The translations under genes and the position numbers were made by a program. Below are positions 33,795 to 43,283 of a stretch of 64,000 bases of DNA, piece by piece (within the stretch, counting starts at the first letter, position 1; each line of letters opens with the position of its first letter). A model generated the notes under the pieces. That model worked only from the letters and a program-made list of their open reading frames with translations, made no database searches and was not told where the DNA came from. Source of the DNA: Methanobrevibacter sp. (lineage in GTDB: Archaea > Methanobacteriota > Methanobacteria > Methanobacteriales > Methanobacteriaceae); the NCBI GenBank assembly GCA_017459665.1, contig JAFUCN010000008.1:1-64000 (forward strand), in the 5' to 3' direction.

Positions 33795-33977
33795 ATTTTC
33801 ACGTGCCAATGTTTATCAATCCTTATTATGTTTTTCTTATTTTAAAAAAATTTGGGATTTTAGTTATTACATTTATATTTTTTGGAAGTGTGATTTGTCG
33901 CATTTGTTCACTTCAAGTGGATTTATATTTTTGGTAATAAAAATTATAAAATAAGTAATACTACTGTGGTGAATAAA

Positions 33978-34754
33978 ATGTATAAGAACAAAATGTATTT
34001 AAAAGAATATAATTTAATTTCAGAAGATGTTAAATTCGCAACAAACTCTGTTGTAAGATTGAAAATAATGGCAACTTTGTACAAAGACCCACAAAATATG
34101 AAAGACTTGAATAAGAGTACGGGATTAATCTATAGTTCAATTTCCAGCGGTATGCATGATTTGGAACTAAAAGATTATGTCTACAGAGAAAATAATAAAT
34201 ATCATTTGTCAAATCGTGTAAAACTTCAGATAAAAGAAATTCTTGAATTTGATGAAATGATGACTGTGCTGGATGAGTTTTTTAATATCTTGGATAATCA
34301 TCTGGTTGAAATGATTCCAAATGAGTCAGTTGCTGAACTCTATCTTTTAGGAAAAGCTAGTCTTATAGAGGCTGATGATGTTGATGCATTTAGAATATAT
34401 CAGTTCATTGAAAATTCATTATTCGGTGCAGAAGATGTAAAATGTATATTGCCATTTTATTATGAAAATTTCAACAGAAAACTAAATGGACTAATCAGAA
34501 AAAAGAAAAAAGTTGAAGCAATGGTTCCAAAAAACCTTTTAACCACTTTTGAGTTAAAATCTAGAATAAAAAAATTGTCCACATTTAAAGGAAATCATAA
34601 CTTTTTACTGGTTGTAACAGACAAGGTCATGATTTTAGGTTTCTTTAAGGAAGATGGTTATTTCGATAAAAATAGATTGTTAACCTCAAAAAATCCAGAA
34701 GTGATTAATTGGGGTAACGATCTGTTTGAAAACTTTAAAAGAAAAAATAAATGA
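33978..34754 (+). CDS. Winged-helix transcription regulator of the FilR1/DUF1724 family
   Basis: A 258-residue regulator. Residues 15-85 form a winged helix-turn-helix (FATNSVVRLKIMATLYKDPQNMKDLNKSTGLIYSSISSGMHDLELKDYVYRENNKYHLS). The remainder is the FilR1-like ligand/effector domain (LFGAEDVKCILPFYYENFNRK..., then VTDKVMILGFFKEDGYFD). The family is abundant in methanogens. The target is unknown. It is divergent from the hydrolase-transporter operon, so it might control those genes. Start ATG 33978 has GGTG 6 nt upstream. Confidence 0.85.
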   Translation: MYKNKMYLKEYNLISEDVKFATNSVVRLKIMATLYKDPQNMKDLNKSTGLIYSSISSGMHDLELKDYVYRENNKYHLSNRVKLQIKEILEFDEMMTVLDEFFNILDNHLVEMIPNESVAELYLLGKASLIEADDVDAFRIYQFIENSLFGAEDVKCILPFYYENFNRKLNGLIRKKKKVEAMVPKNLLTTFELKSRIKKLSTFKGNHNFLLVVTDKVMILGFFKEDGYFDKNRLLTSKNPEVINWGNDLFENFKRKNK

Positions 34755-34769
34755 GTTTTAAACTCATTT
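34749..34769. terminator. Bidirectional hairpin between the regulator gene and glyS
   Basis: AAATGAGTT and AACTCATTT form a palindrome that covers the end of both convergent genes (stop codons at 34752-34754 and 34764-34766). On the + strand the sequence then has ATAATATTTTT, on the minus strand TATTTTTTC. Confidence 0.5.
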
Positions 34770-36458
34770 ATAATATTTTTCCAAATAGTCTTTCAGTTCA
34801 GCTATTGGAATTCTTTCCTGAGCTTCTGTATCTCTGTCTCTAACAGTAACCTGATTGTCTTCTAGAGTGTCAAAATCAACTGTAATTGCAAGAGGAATAC
34901 CTATTTCATCAGCTCTAGCATATCTTTTTCCAATAGTTCCGCTGGCATCATATTCAACAGTAAATCCTGCCATTCTTAAAGTTTCAGTTAACTCTTGAGC
35001 TATTTCACGAGGACCTTCTTTGTTTACAAGTGGAAATATTCCAAGTTGCACTGGAGCCACGGATTTGTCGAATTTGAAATAATCCTTTTCTTCTGTTTCT
35101 GTAAATGAATGTAATAAAACAGAATAGGTTATACGGTCAATACCGAAAGAAGGTTCGATAACGTGAGGAATTACTTTTTCACCAGTTATCTCCTCTTCAA
35201 CATCTTCAAATATGAGCAAGTCTTCTGTAACTTCATAAACTTTATCTAACTCAACAACATATTTTCCTTCACTATCAATTGCGGCTTTGATTTCATCGAC
35301 ATCCGCATCTTCAATAGCCTGTTTTACTTTAGGGGAATCTCCTTTAAATATTGGTCCGAATTTAGATAAATTAGGTTTTACAATAGTTTTTTTAACTTTT
35401 TTAGGTTCCTCATATTCAATAAATACATTCAAATCATCGTTACTGAATTCGGAATGGGAGGATAAGTCATAATTTCCCCTATCCGCAATACCTATAATTT
35501 CTACCCATCCGTATTTGTCTGTTTTAACTTCAACATCCCAACAGTCAAGAGCATAATGTGCCATTTCTCCTTTTAGGTGTTGTCTGAATCTTAAAACATC
35601 TTCAGGAATTCCAATTTCAGTCAGGAATTTACGTGCTAAGTATAATTGATAGATTAACATTTCATTGGCCACGATTCCTTTATCAAGTGCTTCACGTGCT
35701 GTGATTTCCAATGGCTCCAGGTCGTTTTCCTGAACTTCTTGTGAGTTTAAACGCAATACTACATCTTCAATCTGTGCAAATTTAGGATGAGTTTTGTCTT
35801 TAGGGTTTAAAAAGATTTCAGCTTCTGCCTGTGTGAATTCTCTAAGTCTGATAACTCCTTGTCTTGGTGAAATTTCATTTCTGTATGCTTTTCCAAGTTG
35901 CACCGCTCCGAATGGGAGTTTTCCTCTGAAAAATCTTTCCAAACGTTTGAACAATATGAAAATTCCTTGTGCGGTTTCAGGTCTCATGTACCCTACTTTA
36001 TCTCCTTTAGCACCGATGGAAGTTTTAAACATTAAATTGTAGTTCCAGATATTGGATAAGTCTCCGCCACATTCAGGACATTTGATGTTGTTGTCGATGA
36101 CGATTTGGTCAAGTTCTTCATTTTCAAGGCTTTCCACGTCTTCGCCGATGACTTCTTCAATGATGTGGTCTGCTCTGAATACTTCTCCACATTTTTCACA
36201 TTTGCACATCGGGTCTGTGAAGTTATCAACGTGTCCTGATGCTTTTAGGACTTCTTCAGGCATTACGGTCGGGCCTTCAATTTCGTAAAACCCTTCCCCT
36301 GAAACATATTGTTTTCTCCATTTCTGCATAATGTTATTTTTCAAACTGGCTCCAAGAGGCCCATAATCTGTAAAACCGGATACTCCAGAGTATATCTCAA
36401 AAGATGGCCATAAAAATCCTCTTTTTGCACTAATATTTGTCATTTTGTCATGATTCAT
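34764..36458 (-). CDS. glyS: Glycyl-tRNA synthetase
   Basis: Class II synthetase, alpha2 (eukaryotic/archaeal) type, 564 residues. It has the zinc-binding cysteine group CKCEKCGEVF...CPECGGD near residues 85-155, motif 2 with GKAYRNEISPRQGVIRLREFTQAEAE, and motif 3 with IEPSFGIDRITYSVL. The C-terminal anticodon-binding domain starts around APVQLGIFPLVNK. ATG 36458 (MNHDKMTN) is chosen because GGAGAT lies just upstream; the frame to 36473 has no start signal. It is the last gene of a five-gene operon. Confidence 0.96.
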   Translation of the reverse strand: MNHDKMTNISAKRGFLWPSFEIYSGVSGFTDYGPLGASLKNNIMQKWRKQYVSGEGFYEIEGPTVMPEEVLKASGHVDNFTDPMCKCEKCGEVFRADHIIEEVIGEDVESLENEELDQIVIDNNIKCPECGGDLSNIWNYNLMFKTSIGAKGDKVGYMRPETAQGIFILFKRLERFFRGKLPFGAVQLGKAYRNEISPRQGVIRLREFTQAEAEIFLNPKDKTHPKFAQIEDVVLRLNSQEVQENDLEPLEITAREALDKGIVANEMLIYQLYLARKFLTEIGIPEDVLRFRQHLKGEMAHYALDCWDVEVKTDKYGWVEIIGIADRGNYDLSSHSEFSNDDLNVFIEYEEPKKVKKTIVKPNLSKFGPIFKGDSPKVKQAIEDADVDEIKAAIDSEGKYVVELDKVYEVTEDLLIFEDVEEEITGEKVIPHVIEPSFGIDRITYSVLLHSFTETEEKDYFKFDKSVAPVQLGIFPLVNKEGPREIAQELTETLRMAGFTVEYDASGTIGKRYARADEIGIPLAITVDFDTLEDNQVTVRDRDTEAQERIPIAELKDYLEKYYK

Positions 36459-36473
36459 AAATATAATCTCCAA

Positions 36474-37058
36474 TTATTTTTTTAATTCGTAATCTTGTTT
36501 AACTCTGCTGCTTTCTGGGCGAGTCTGACCCATATATTTGCTATTTCTGCTTGGATGGCCGTATGGTATTTCGGAAGGTGTGGTCATGGTTTCAAATACA
36601 ATTTGGCATACTCTTTGACCGGGATAAAGAGCAACAGGCATTGCACCAATGTTGGAAATCTCTAAAGTAATTTTTCCTTCAAAACCAGGGTCGATGAATC
36701 CTGCTGTCACATGCATGGTGACACCTAATCTGCCCATACTTGAACGGCCTTCAACTCTTGCAACCAAATCATCAGGTATTTTAACATACTCTAAAGTAGT
36801 TGCTAAGGCAAATTCATTGGGGTGGATTATAAACGCTTCACCTTTTTTGACGGTTGTTGATTCCATATAGGATGCAACGTCTTCTTCATCTTTTGGGTCA
36901 ATATAAGGTTTTCTAATTACTTTAAATACTTTAAACTCATCTCCGAGTCTCATGTCAACGGAAGATGGTTGTATTTGTTTTTCATCTAAAAGAGGTTCAA
37001 TAGTTATCTTGCCCTCATTTAAATACTCTTTTATGGTTTTATCACTTAAAATCGCCAT
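36474..37058 (-). CDS. dcd: dCTP deaminase
   Basis: Deaminates dCTP; in methanogens the relative in Methanocaldococcus is bifunctional and makes dUMP. The trimeric dUTPase-like fold is evident: IQPSSVDMRLGDEFKVFK, VARVEGRSSMGRLGVTMHVTAGFIDPGFEGKITLEISN, then GQRVCQIVFETM and the tail GHPSRNSKYMGQTRPESSRV. At 194 residues the length fits. ATG 37058 (MAILSDK) is preferred. It lies in the operon between a ferredoxin-like protein and glyS. Whether it is mono- or bifunctional cannot be decided from sequence. Confidence 0.93.
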   Translation of the reverse strand: MAILSDKTIKEYLNEGKITIEPLLDEKQIQPSSVDMRLGDEFKVFKVIRKPYIDPKDEEDVASYMESTTVKKGEAFIIHPNEFALATTLEYVKIPDDLVARVEGRSSMGRLGVTMHVTAGFIDPGFEGKITLEISNIGAMPVALYPGQRVCQIVFETMTTPSEIPYGHPSRNSKYMGQTRPESSRVKQDYELKK

Positions 37059-37076
37059 TTTTTCACACAAATAAGT

Positions 37077-37907
37077 TCATAATTCTTTAATTTCAATTAA
37101 ATTTTCTATTCTATTGACTACATTGTCTATGGTTTTATCAGTATAGTCGATTGTAATTGCATTAAATTTACATGCGTTAACGCAAAGGCCACAGCCTCTA
37201 CAATTATCGTAATCAATTGTTATTTTATTGTCTTTTAAACTAATCGCATCAAACATGCAGACCTCATCTAAACACTTCTTACACATTTTACAATGGTCTT
37301 CGTGAAGTTTTACAGTAACTCCATCAAGTTTTTCTAATTTATCACTAATATCATTATCTAAATTAGGATAAACTTTCCACAAGCAACAGCAAGGACAGCA
37401 ATGGCAAATTGTTAAAAGTCCTTTTCCAGGTCGGACATTCATCCATATGGTATCTATTTTATTTCTTCCAATAATGTGGCTTAAACCGGCTGCATCAGCT
37501 TTATCTACATGTGCAAGTGCTTCCTCGACAGTTGCCTTGTAACCTATATTTTTTGGTATTTTTCTTGTTGTTGGTCCAAGGAAAATACATCCGATGTCTT
37601 GAGGATAGTCTTCACAATTATTTGATGTTCTGCAAAGGCAGGTATTCATTATAACGATATCGTCACATCTTTTAATGACTTCTTTAATAACATCTGTTGG
37701 CAGGAATTCTGAACCTTCAGATTCGATTTTCTTATTAATATTTATGGTATTTGGCACAACAACGATTTCATCATCTTCAAATAGCATCTTATCAATGATT
37801 TTTTTATAAACCTTTGATTTTTTTGTTATTTCTGCTATCCAGAATCTCCAATTGAAGATGTATTTAAGTACAAATATACTAATATCTGCAAAGCTAATTT
37901 TTCTCAT
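37077..37907 (-). CDS. Iron-sulfur protein with C-terminal 2x[4Fe-4S] ferredoxin
   Basis: A 276-residue protein. The C-terminal 80 residues hold two ferredoxin motifs (CKMCKKCLDEVCMFDA and CRGCGLCVNACKFNA). The N-terminal 190 residues contain an unusual extra cysteine set, MNTCLCRTSNNCEDYPQDIGCIFLGPTTR and LTICHCCPCCCLWK, likely another metal site. Similar proteins are known only as 4Fe-4S binding proteins; the redox partner is unknown. Its stop side is 19 nt from dcd, and its ATG overlaps the trmJ stop (ATGA). It lies two genes from tfrB, so an electron-transfer role is possible. Confidence 0.8.
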   Translation of the reverse strand: MRKISFADISIFVLKYIFNWRFWIAEITKKSKVYKKIIDKMLFEDDEIVVVPNTININKKIESEGSEFLPTDVIKEVIKRCDDIVIMNTCLCRTSNNCEDYPQDIGCIFLGPTTRKIPKNIGYKATVEEALAHVDKADAAGLSHIIGRNKIDTIWMNVRPGKGLLTICHCCPCCCLWKVYPNLDNDISDKLEKLDGVTVKLHEDHCKMCKKCLDEVCMFDAISLKDNKITIDYDNCRGCGLCVNACKFNAITIDYTDKTIDNVVNRIENLIEIKEL

Positions 37908-38812
37908 TGTTCACCAAGTTTCATTTTTAATCTTCTTAAAATACCTTTTAAGGTATGTGCTTCCCTGCCTGTAATGAATGCTCTTGAAACGATATTGTTA
38001 AATGTTTTAAGTCCATTTCTTTTTTTATGGTCGGGAATATCCAAATATTCAATTAATTCTTCCATATCTTTAATTAAATATTCTTTTTCCAAATCGCTGC
38101 TTTCTTCAAGCCCTTTAACACCAAAATCATGTTTGTTCTTGAACAGTTCATAGAATATTATTGCAGCAGCATGTGAAATATTCATAATTGGATAAGTCGG
38201 ATCTGTTGGAATAGAAACACAGATATCGCAGTTTTCTATTTCTTTATTTGTAAGCCCATTTCCTTCTCTTCCAAATAAAATTGCTGTTTTATTTGAAACA
38301 TTTATTGATTTACCAAGTTCTTCCGGTTTTATCGGAATCCTTGATAAATTATAACTTCCACCAGCCATTCCAGTTGAAGCAACTTTAAAATCAATCCTTT
38401 TGGATTGATAAAATTCATCCAATGTAGGAAAAATCTTTGCATTTTCAACAATATATTTTCCATGTGTGGCCTGATAATATGCTTCATTTGTTAATGTTGG
38501 AGGATTTATCAATACCAGATTTTTCAATCCAAAGTTTGCCATAGTTCTTGCAAGAAATCCAATATTTCCAGGAGTTTCACATTCAACAAAAACAACGTAA
38601 ATATTTTCTTTAAAAAGACTGATTTCCTGTTCTTCTTTTTCACGAATTAGTTTGACTCTTCCGGTTCCTCTGGATTGTTTTTTGGATGATGCTTTTTTTG
38701 TAGAAGTTGATTTCTCTTCACTTTTGCTTTCTTCTTTTTTTTCGGGTGAACTCATGGATGTGGTTTCCACTACTTTCTGTTCACTTACAGCAGCATCTCC
38801 TATTTTAATCAA
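37904..38812 (-). CDS. TrmJ-type RNA 2'-O-methyltransferase (SPOUT family)
   Basis: A SpoU/TrmH-family methyltransferase with a trefoil knot. Motifs: IYVVFVECETPGNIGFLARTMANFGLKNLVLINP, AILFGREGNGLTNKEIENCD and the SAM-binding IPTDPTYPIMNISHAAAIIFYEL. Relatives methylate tRNA position 32. Residues 1-60 are a low-complexity tail rich in Ser, Lys and Glu, not typical of the family. The start is uncertain: TTG 38812 lies almost on AGGAG; an internal start before SSPEKKEE is possible. It overlaps the ferredoxin gene by ATGA. Confidence 0.88.
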   Translation of the reverse strand: MIKIGDAAVSEQKVVETTSMSSPEKKEESKSEEKSTSTKKASSKKQSRGTGRVKLIREKEEQEISLFKENIYVVFVECETPGNIGFLARTMANFGLKNLVLINPPTLTNEAYYQATHGKYIVENAKIFPTLDEFYQSKRIDFKVASTGMAGGSYNLSRIPIKPEELGKSINVSNKTAILFGREGNGLTNKEIENCDICVSIPTDPTYPIMNISHAAAIIFYELFKNKHDFGVKGLEESSDLEKEYLIKDMEELIEYLDIPDHKKRNGLKTFNNIVSRAFITGREAHTLKGILRRLKMKLGEQ

Positions 38813-38820
38813 CTCCTAAA

Positions 38821-40293
38821 TCATTCATAAGCTTTATCTAATAACTCAAGAATATGCATTGACTTGATATTTTCACAGCCAATTGCATTTAAACCATCCT
38901 GCAAGTTCAACTCACAAAATGGACATATTGTAACTACTGCATCTGCACCAGTATCCTCAATCATTTCTGCTTTGGATTTTGATAAATCGAGTGCAATTTC
39001 AGGTTTTCCGGATTTAATTCCACCACCTGCTCCACAGCATTGGCAAGGATATTTCATTTCCTTAAATTCAATGCCCGGAATCATTTCAATAATGTCTCTT
39101 GGAGCATCCTTGATTCCTTGTCCTCTTCCCAAATGACATGGGTCATGGTATGTGACGGTCATGTTAACTTCTTTTAATTTGGATGCATCAAGTTTATCTA
39201 CTAAAAATTCGCTGATGTCCATCACATTAAGTTTGGAACCGAATTCTGGATGATTATTCTTTAAAGTGGCTCCGCAACCTGAACAGATTGTAATTACAGT
39301 ATCATAATCTTTGAAGACTTCTTTGTTTTTATCAACAAGTTCCTGAACAATGTCTGTCTGTCCGGTTCTTAAAAGTGGAGAACCACAGCATACTTGACCT
39401 TCAGGAACATCAATGTCAATTCCATTTTCTTTTAGGATTTTAACCAATTTATGTCCAATTTCAGGGAATTTGTAATCAACCATACAACCGGTAAAGAATG
39501 CAACCTTTGAACCAGTATTGTTTTCTGCTTCTTCAATGAATGTTTCTTTGTCAGTTTTTACTGATCTTCCAGTTTCTAAAATATTTTCTTTAAACTGAAC
39601 ATGCTCTGGAAGAGGTCCGGAACCATTTGCAACGGCAATAGCTCTCATTTTTTCTATTGCATCACCAAATGTATTGATGTTTTTAGGACAAACTGCCAGA
39701 CATTTTCCACAACTGGTGCAGTTGTACAATCCTTCATCCAATGCTTCTTTAAGACGGTTGAAGTCTTCTCTTGGGTCAGTTTCAAACTTGTTGATGTATC
39801 TCATTAAGTAAGGTCCGCCAAATTCTTCTGTTGCAATGTTTACAACAGGGCAGGTTGAAAGGCAGGAGTAACATTCAATGCAGCTTCTAACTTTTTTGGT
39901 TTCTTTACTGTCTTCTTTGGTAATTGATGTATCGAGCTCACATTTGTGGTCGCATTGAAGGGATAATTCTAAATCTTTTACTTTAGCTTCGATACTGCTT
40001 TTGTCAACAATTAAGTCTTTAATGACTGGGAAATTCAACGGTTCAATAATTGCTCCATTCTTAATTTCTTTTTGGCAGGCCAGAGCACCATTTCCTTTAA
40101 ATAGAATTCCGCATGATCCACATTGTCCAGCTCTACATGAGCTTCTAAAACTAATGTCTGCATCATATTTGTCATTGATAGCTTGAAGTGCATCCAAAAC
40201 TTTCATATGGGGTGTTTTTTCAATTTCATAACACTCCAAATGTGGTTCTGAGTCAGTTTCACGATTGAATCTTGAAACATATACTTTAATCAT
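38821..40293 (-). CDS. tfrB: CoM/CoB-dependent fumarate reductase subunit B
   Basis: TfrB is the iron-sulfur/heterodisulfide-handling subunit of thiol:fumarate reductase, which oxidises CoM-SH plus CoB-SH while reducing fumarate. The N-terminus is a succinate-dehydrogenase-B-like [2Fe-2S] domain (SFRSSCRAGQCGSCGILFKGNGALAC). Two [4Fe-4S] motifs follow (CIECYSCLSTCP, CTSCGKCLAVCP). The C-terminal half has two HdrB-like CCG domains (VCCGSPLLR, CQCCGAGGG). The flavin subunit tfrA is not in the window. ATG 40293 with GGAGGG is preferred over 40326. Confidence 0.94.
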   Translation of the reverse strand: MIKVYVSRFNRETDSEPHLECYEIEKTPHMKVLDALQAINDKYDADISFRSSCRAGQCGSCGILFKGNGALACQKEIKNGAIIEPLNFPVIKDLIVDKSSIEAKVKDLELSLQCDHKCELDTSITKEDSKETKKVRSCIECYSCLSTCPVVNIATEEFGGPYLMRYINKFETDPREDFNRLKEALDEGLYNCTSCGKCLAVCPKNINTFGDAIEKMRAIAVANGSGPLPEHVQFKENILETGRSVKTDKETFIEEAENNTGSKVAFFTGCMVDYKFPEIGHKLVKILKENGIDIDVPEGQVCCGSPLLRTGQTDIVQELVDKNKEVFKDYDTVITICSGCGATLKNNHPEFGSKLNVMDISEFLVDKLDASKLKEVNMTVTYHDPCHLGRGQGIKDAPRDIIEMIPGIEFKEMKYPCQCCGAGGGIKSGKPEIALDLSKSKAEMIEDTGADAVVTICPFCELNLQDGLNAIGCENIKSMHILELLDKAYE

Positions 40294-40402
40294 TATTTTC
40301 CCTCCAATATTATTAAAAGCATACAAAATATTATAATATAATATTTATAGTTGAAGTATTATATAATATATTTGTATTAATGATTATTTTGAGGAAATTA
40401 TA
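40294..40402. promoter_or_regulatory. Shared divergent promoter of tfrB and iorA
   Basis: A 109-bp region with very AT-rich elements. TATTATATAATATATTT (40357-40373) lies about 30 bp before the iorA start with a nearby GAGG motif; a second TATA-like stretch at about 40330-40350 points towards tfrB. Regulation of both by the same factor is possible but unproven. Confidence 0.45.
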
Positions 40403-42295
40403 ATGAATTTAAAAGAATTAGTCACAGGAGTATCTGGTGAAAAACAATTTTTGCTAGGTAATGAAGCTGCCGTAAGGGGAGTTATAGAGGCTGGTGTTTC
40501 TATTGCAGCTACATATCCAGGAACTCCTTCTTCAGAAATTGGAAATGTATTATCTGTATTGGCTAAAGATGCCAATATTTATTTTGAATTTTCTACTAAT
40601 GAAAAGGTGGCCATGGAGGTTGCAGCAACTGCAGCTGCTTCTGGTTTGAGGTCATTTACATTTATGAAGCATGTGGGTATGAATGTTGCAGCAGATTCAT
40701 TCATGACAACCGCATATTCTGGTGTTAATGGTGGAATGGTTATTTTATCCGCAGATGACCCATCACTTTTTTCATCACAAAATGAACAGGACACTCGTAA
40801 CTATGCAAGACTGGCTAATGTACCTATTTTAGAACCGTCAAATTGTCAAGAAGTTAAAGATATGGTGAAATATGCATTTGATTTGTCAGAACAGTTCAAC
40901 CTTCCGGTCATTGTCAGAACCACAACCCGTGTGTCTCATATGAGGGGAGTTGTTGAGTTTGGTGATGTTAAAGACAATTCATCAAACAATGATAATCACT
41001 GGAAGAGAGGTCACTTTAACAAAGATCCTTCCAAATATGTTCCAGTACCTGCGTTTGCAGGAGATATGCATGTAAGATTATGGGATAAAATCCATAAAAT
41101 TGAAGATTTGACAAATAAGAGTGAATACAATCATGAAGTGGTCTTAACTGATGATAAAAAATATGGAATAATCTCTTCAAGCAGTGCATATAATTATGCT
41201 CATGATGTTGTTAAATTTAATGATTTGGATATTAATATTTTAAAATTAGGATTCTCATATCCTTTCCCTCAAGAAAAAGTTGCTGAATTTTTAAAAGATT
41301 TGGATGAAGTTTTCATCGTTGAGGAAGTGGATCCGATTATTGAAAGAGATACTTTGTCCACTATTGGTGCTAAAAAGCTTGATGTAACTGTTCATGGTAA
41401 ATTGGATGAAACTTTCCCGCTTTATCATGAATTCAACTCAGATGTAGTGGCTGATGGGTTAAATAAAATATTGAACTTCAAACAGGATAGTGAAGTCAAA
41501 TTCAGTGATAGCTTAGAGAAATTAACTCAGGATATTCCTTCCCGTGCACCTGTATTGTGTGCAGGATGTCCTCATAGGGCAATGTATTATGGAATCAACA
41601 AAGCTATTGATGAATTGGGTTTGAAAACGTCAGATGTGGTATTTGCATCAGATATTGGATGTTATACATTAGGAATAAATCCACCTTACAATGCTGCGGA
41701 TTACTTGTTGTCAATGGGTTCAAGTGTTGGTGATGGATGCGGTTTTTCAGTTTCAACAGACCAGAAAGTTGCAAGCTTTATAGGGGATTCTACATTTTTC
41801 CATAGTGGTGTTTCACCATTAATCAATGCAGTCCACAACAAGCACAACTTTGTATTGACTGTCTTGGACAATAGGATTACTGCAATGACTGGGGGTCAGC
41901 CAAATCCAGGAATTCCTGTTGATGGAATGGGTGATGAGGCTCCTGAAATATCAATCCGTAAATTGGCTGTTGCATGCGGATGTGATTACGTACGTGTTAT
42001 AAACCCATTCAATTTGGAACAAGTTGTCAAAACATACAAGGAAGCATTCGAGAGAGATGATACTGCAGTTATCATATCAAAAGCTCCATGCACATTAATT
42101 AAAGGTTTAACCAAAAAACCACCTGTTGAATTTATTGAAAGTAATTGTAACAACTGTGATAAATGTGTAAGTGAACTGGCATGTCCCGCCATTTCAAAGA
42201 TCAATGGAAAAATTACTGTTGATAAATCTCAATGTGATGGATGTAATGTATGTATACAAGTTTGTAAGTATGGTGCTTTAGAGGCAGGTAGGTGA
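40403..42295 (+). CDS. iorA: Indolepyruvate:ferredoxin oxidoreductase alpha subunit
   Basis: The TPP-dependent large subunit converts aryl pyruvates (indolepyruvate, phenylpyruvate) to aryl-acetyl-CoA with ferredoxin, or the reverse. Evidence: N-terminal pyrimidine-binding domain (FLLGNEAAVRGVIEAGVSIAATYPGTPSSEIG), central LCAGCPHRAMYYGI, TPP motif GDSTFFHSGVSPLINAVHNKHN around residue 459, and a C-terminal 2x[4Fe-4S] domain (CNNCDKCVSELACP and CDGCNVCIQVCKYGA). At 630 residues it is of family size. It is followed after 4 nt by iorB. In methanogens the enzyme can also work in reverse to recycle aryl acids into amino acids. Confidence 0.96.
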   Translation: MNLKELVTGVSGEKQFLLGNEAAVRGVIEAGVSIAATYPGTPSSEIGNVLSVLAKDANIYFEFSTNEKVAMEVAATAAASGLRSFTFMKHVGMNVAADSFMTTAYSGVNGGMVILSADDPSLFSSQNEQDTRNYARLANVPILEPSNCQEVKDMVKYAFDLSEQFNLPVIVRTTTRVSHMRGVVEFGDVKDNSSNNDNHWKRGHFNKDPSKYVPVPAFAGDMHVRLWDKIHKIEDLTNKSEYNHEVVLTDDKKYGIISSSSAYNYAHDVVKFNDLDINILKLGFSYPFPQEKVAEFLKDLDEVFIVEEVDPIIERDTLSTIGAKKLDVTVHGKLDETFPLYHEFNSDVVADGLNKILNFKQDSEVKFSDSLEKLTQDIPSRAPVLCAGCPHRAMYYGINKAIDELGLKTSDVVFASDIGCYTLGINPPYNAADYLLSMGSSVGDGCGFSVSTDQKVASFIGDSTFFHSGVSPLINAVHNKHNFVLTVLDNRITAMTGGQPNPGIPVDGMGDEAPEISIRKLAVACGCDYVRVINPFNLEQVVKTYKEAFERDDTAVIISKAPCTLIKGLTKKPPVEFIESNCNNCDKCVSELACPAISKINGKITVDKSQCDGCNVCIQVCKYGALEAGR

Positions 42296-42299
42296 TAAA

Positions 42300-42884
42300 A
42301 TGGACAATCATTATAGTATTTATATTTGTGGCGTGGGAGGTCAAGGAATTATTAAGACTTCTACAATCATTGGGGAAGCTGCAATGAATCAGGGTCTTGA
42401 AGTGGTAATGAGCGAAATTCACGGAATGTCTCAAAGAGGCGGTTCTGTTTCTACAGAACTGAAAATTGGAGGATACACTTCTTCAATCATTCCAAAACAG
42501 GGTGCAGACATGTTGCTTTCCTTTGAACCTGTTGAAACAATAAGAGGGCTTGATAAGGTAAACAGTGAAACCAAGATTGTTTATAATACTCATCCAATTA
42601 TACCTTCTTCAACAGACAAACCTTATCCAAGTGTTGATAGCATTACAAAAACTTTAAAAGAAAATTTCAAACATGTCTTGCCAATTGATGGAACTAAATT
42701 GGCAATGGATGCTGGAAGTGTGCTGTCATTGAATATGGTTCTTTTGGGAGCTGTAACTGCAGATGATAATTTCCCGCTTTCTAAAGAATCAGTTATTGAT
42801 GCAATGAAAAATAACTTAAAACCTAAATTCCATGAGATGAATTTAAAAGCTATTGAAAGCGGATATAATTCAATTAAAAGTTAA
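42300..42884 (+). CDS. iorB: Indolepyruvate:ferredoxin oxidoreductase beta subunit
   Basis: The 194-residue small (gamma-type) subunit of the oxidoreductase. It starts with YSIYICGVGGQGIIKTSTIIGEAA and has VVMSEIHGMSQRGGSVSTELKIG, typical of IorB and of the gamma subunits of related keto-acid oxidoreductases. The start lies 4 nt after iorA, so the two are co-translated. It binds IorA to form the heterodimer or heterotetramer. Confidence 0.95.
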   Translation: MDNHYSIYICGVGGQGIIKTSTIIGEAAMNQGLEVVMSEIHGMSQRGGSVSTELKIGGYTSSIIPKQGADMLLSFEPVETIRGLDKVNSETKIVYNTHPIIPSSTDKPYPSVDSITKTLKENFKHVLPIDGTKLAMDAGSVLSLNMVLLGAVTADDNFPLSKESVIDAMKNNLKPKFHEMNLKAIESGYNSIKS

Positions 42885-42937
42885 GATTTAAATAGTATTT
42901 TTAATATAGAATTATTTAGAAATGAAGTTGGGATATC

Positions 42938-43216
42938 ATGGCTTATAAAATTGACAATGCTATTATTAAAAAAGACAGGAATGGTAGGATTTCATTAATT
43001 GATCCAGAAAATGTATTTGGTGATGAAGATGCATTTATTGCAGTTAAAAGTGAAGATTTAATTACTATTCAGCTTTTAATTAATGGTATTCTATCAAATG
43101 ATTTTAAAAACTGGAAGGAATTAGGTAATATTCCAGATACTGAACCATTAAAAAGCCTATTTGTTCGTTTAGGTTATTCAAGAGAAGATATAGCTGTAAT
43201 GTTAAAAGAATTCTAG
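42938..43216 (+). CDS. Hypothetical protein, 92 residues
   Basis: No family is recognised. The protein is soluble and acidic; the first half (residues 1-45) looks like short beta strands (AIIKKDRNGRISLIDPENVFGDEDAFIAVKSEDLITI), the second half helical (NWKELGNIPDTEPLKSLFVRLGYSREDIAVMLKEF). It follows iorB by 53 bp on the same strand, so it may be cotranscribed. A bidirectional terminator stands after it. Confidence 0.65.
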   Translation: MAYKIDNAIIKKDRNGRISLIDPENVFGDEDAFIAVKSEDLITIQLLINGILSNDFKNWKELGNIPDTEPLKSLFVRLGYSREDIAVMLKEF

Positions 43217-43259
43217 CTATTTTTCTTTACTTTTTTTAAAATTTAAATAAAAATAAGAG

Positions 43260-43283
43260 TAGAAAAGAGTTTAATCTTTTCTA
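43260..43283. terminator. Hairpin between the hypothetical gene and the ACT-domain gene
   Basis: TAGAAAAGA (43260-43268) and TCTTTTCTA (43275-43283) form a 9-bp stem with a 6-nt loop. It contains the ACT gene's stop codon. On the minus strand CTCTTATTTTTATTT follows. The T-run CTTTTTTTAAA at 43230 also serves the plus-strand genes. Confidence 0.6.
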
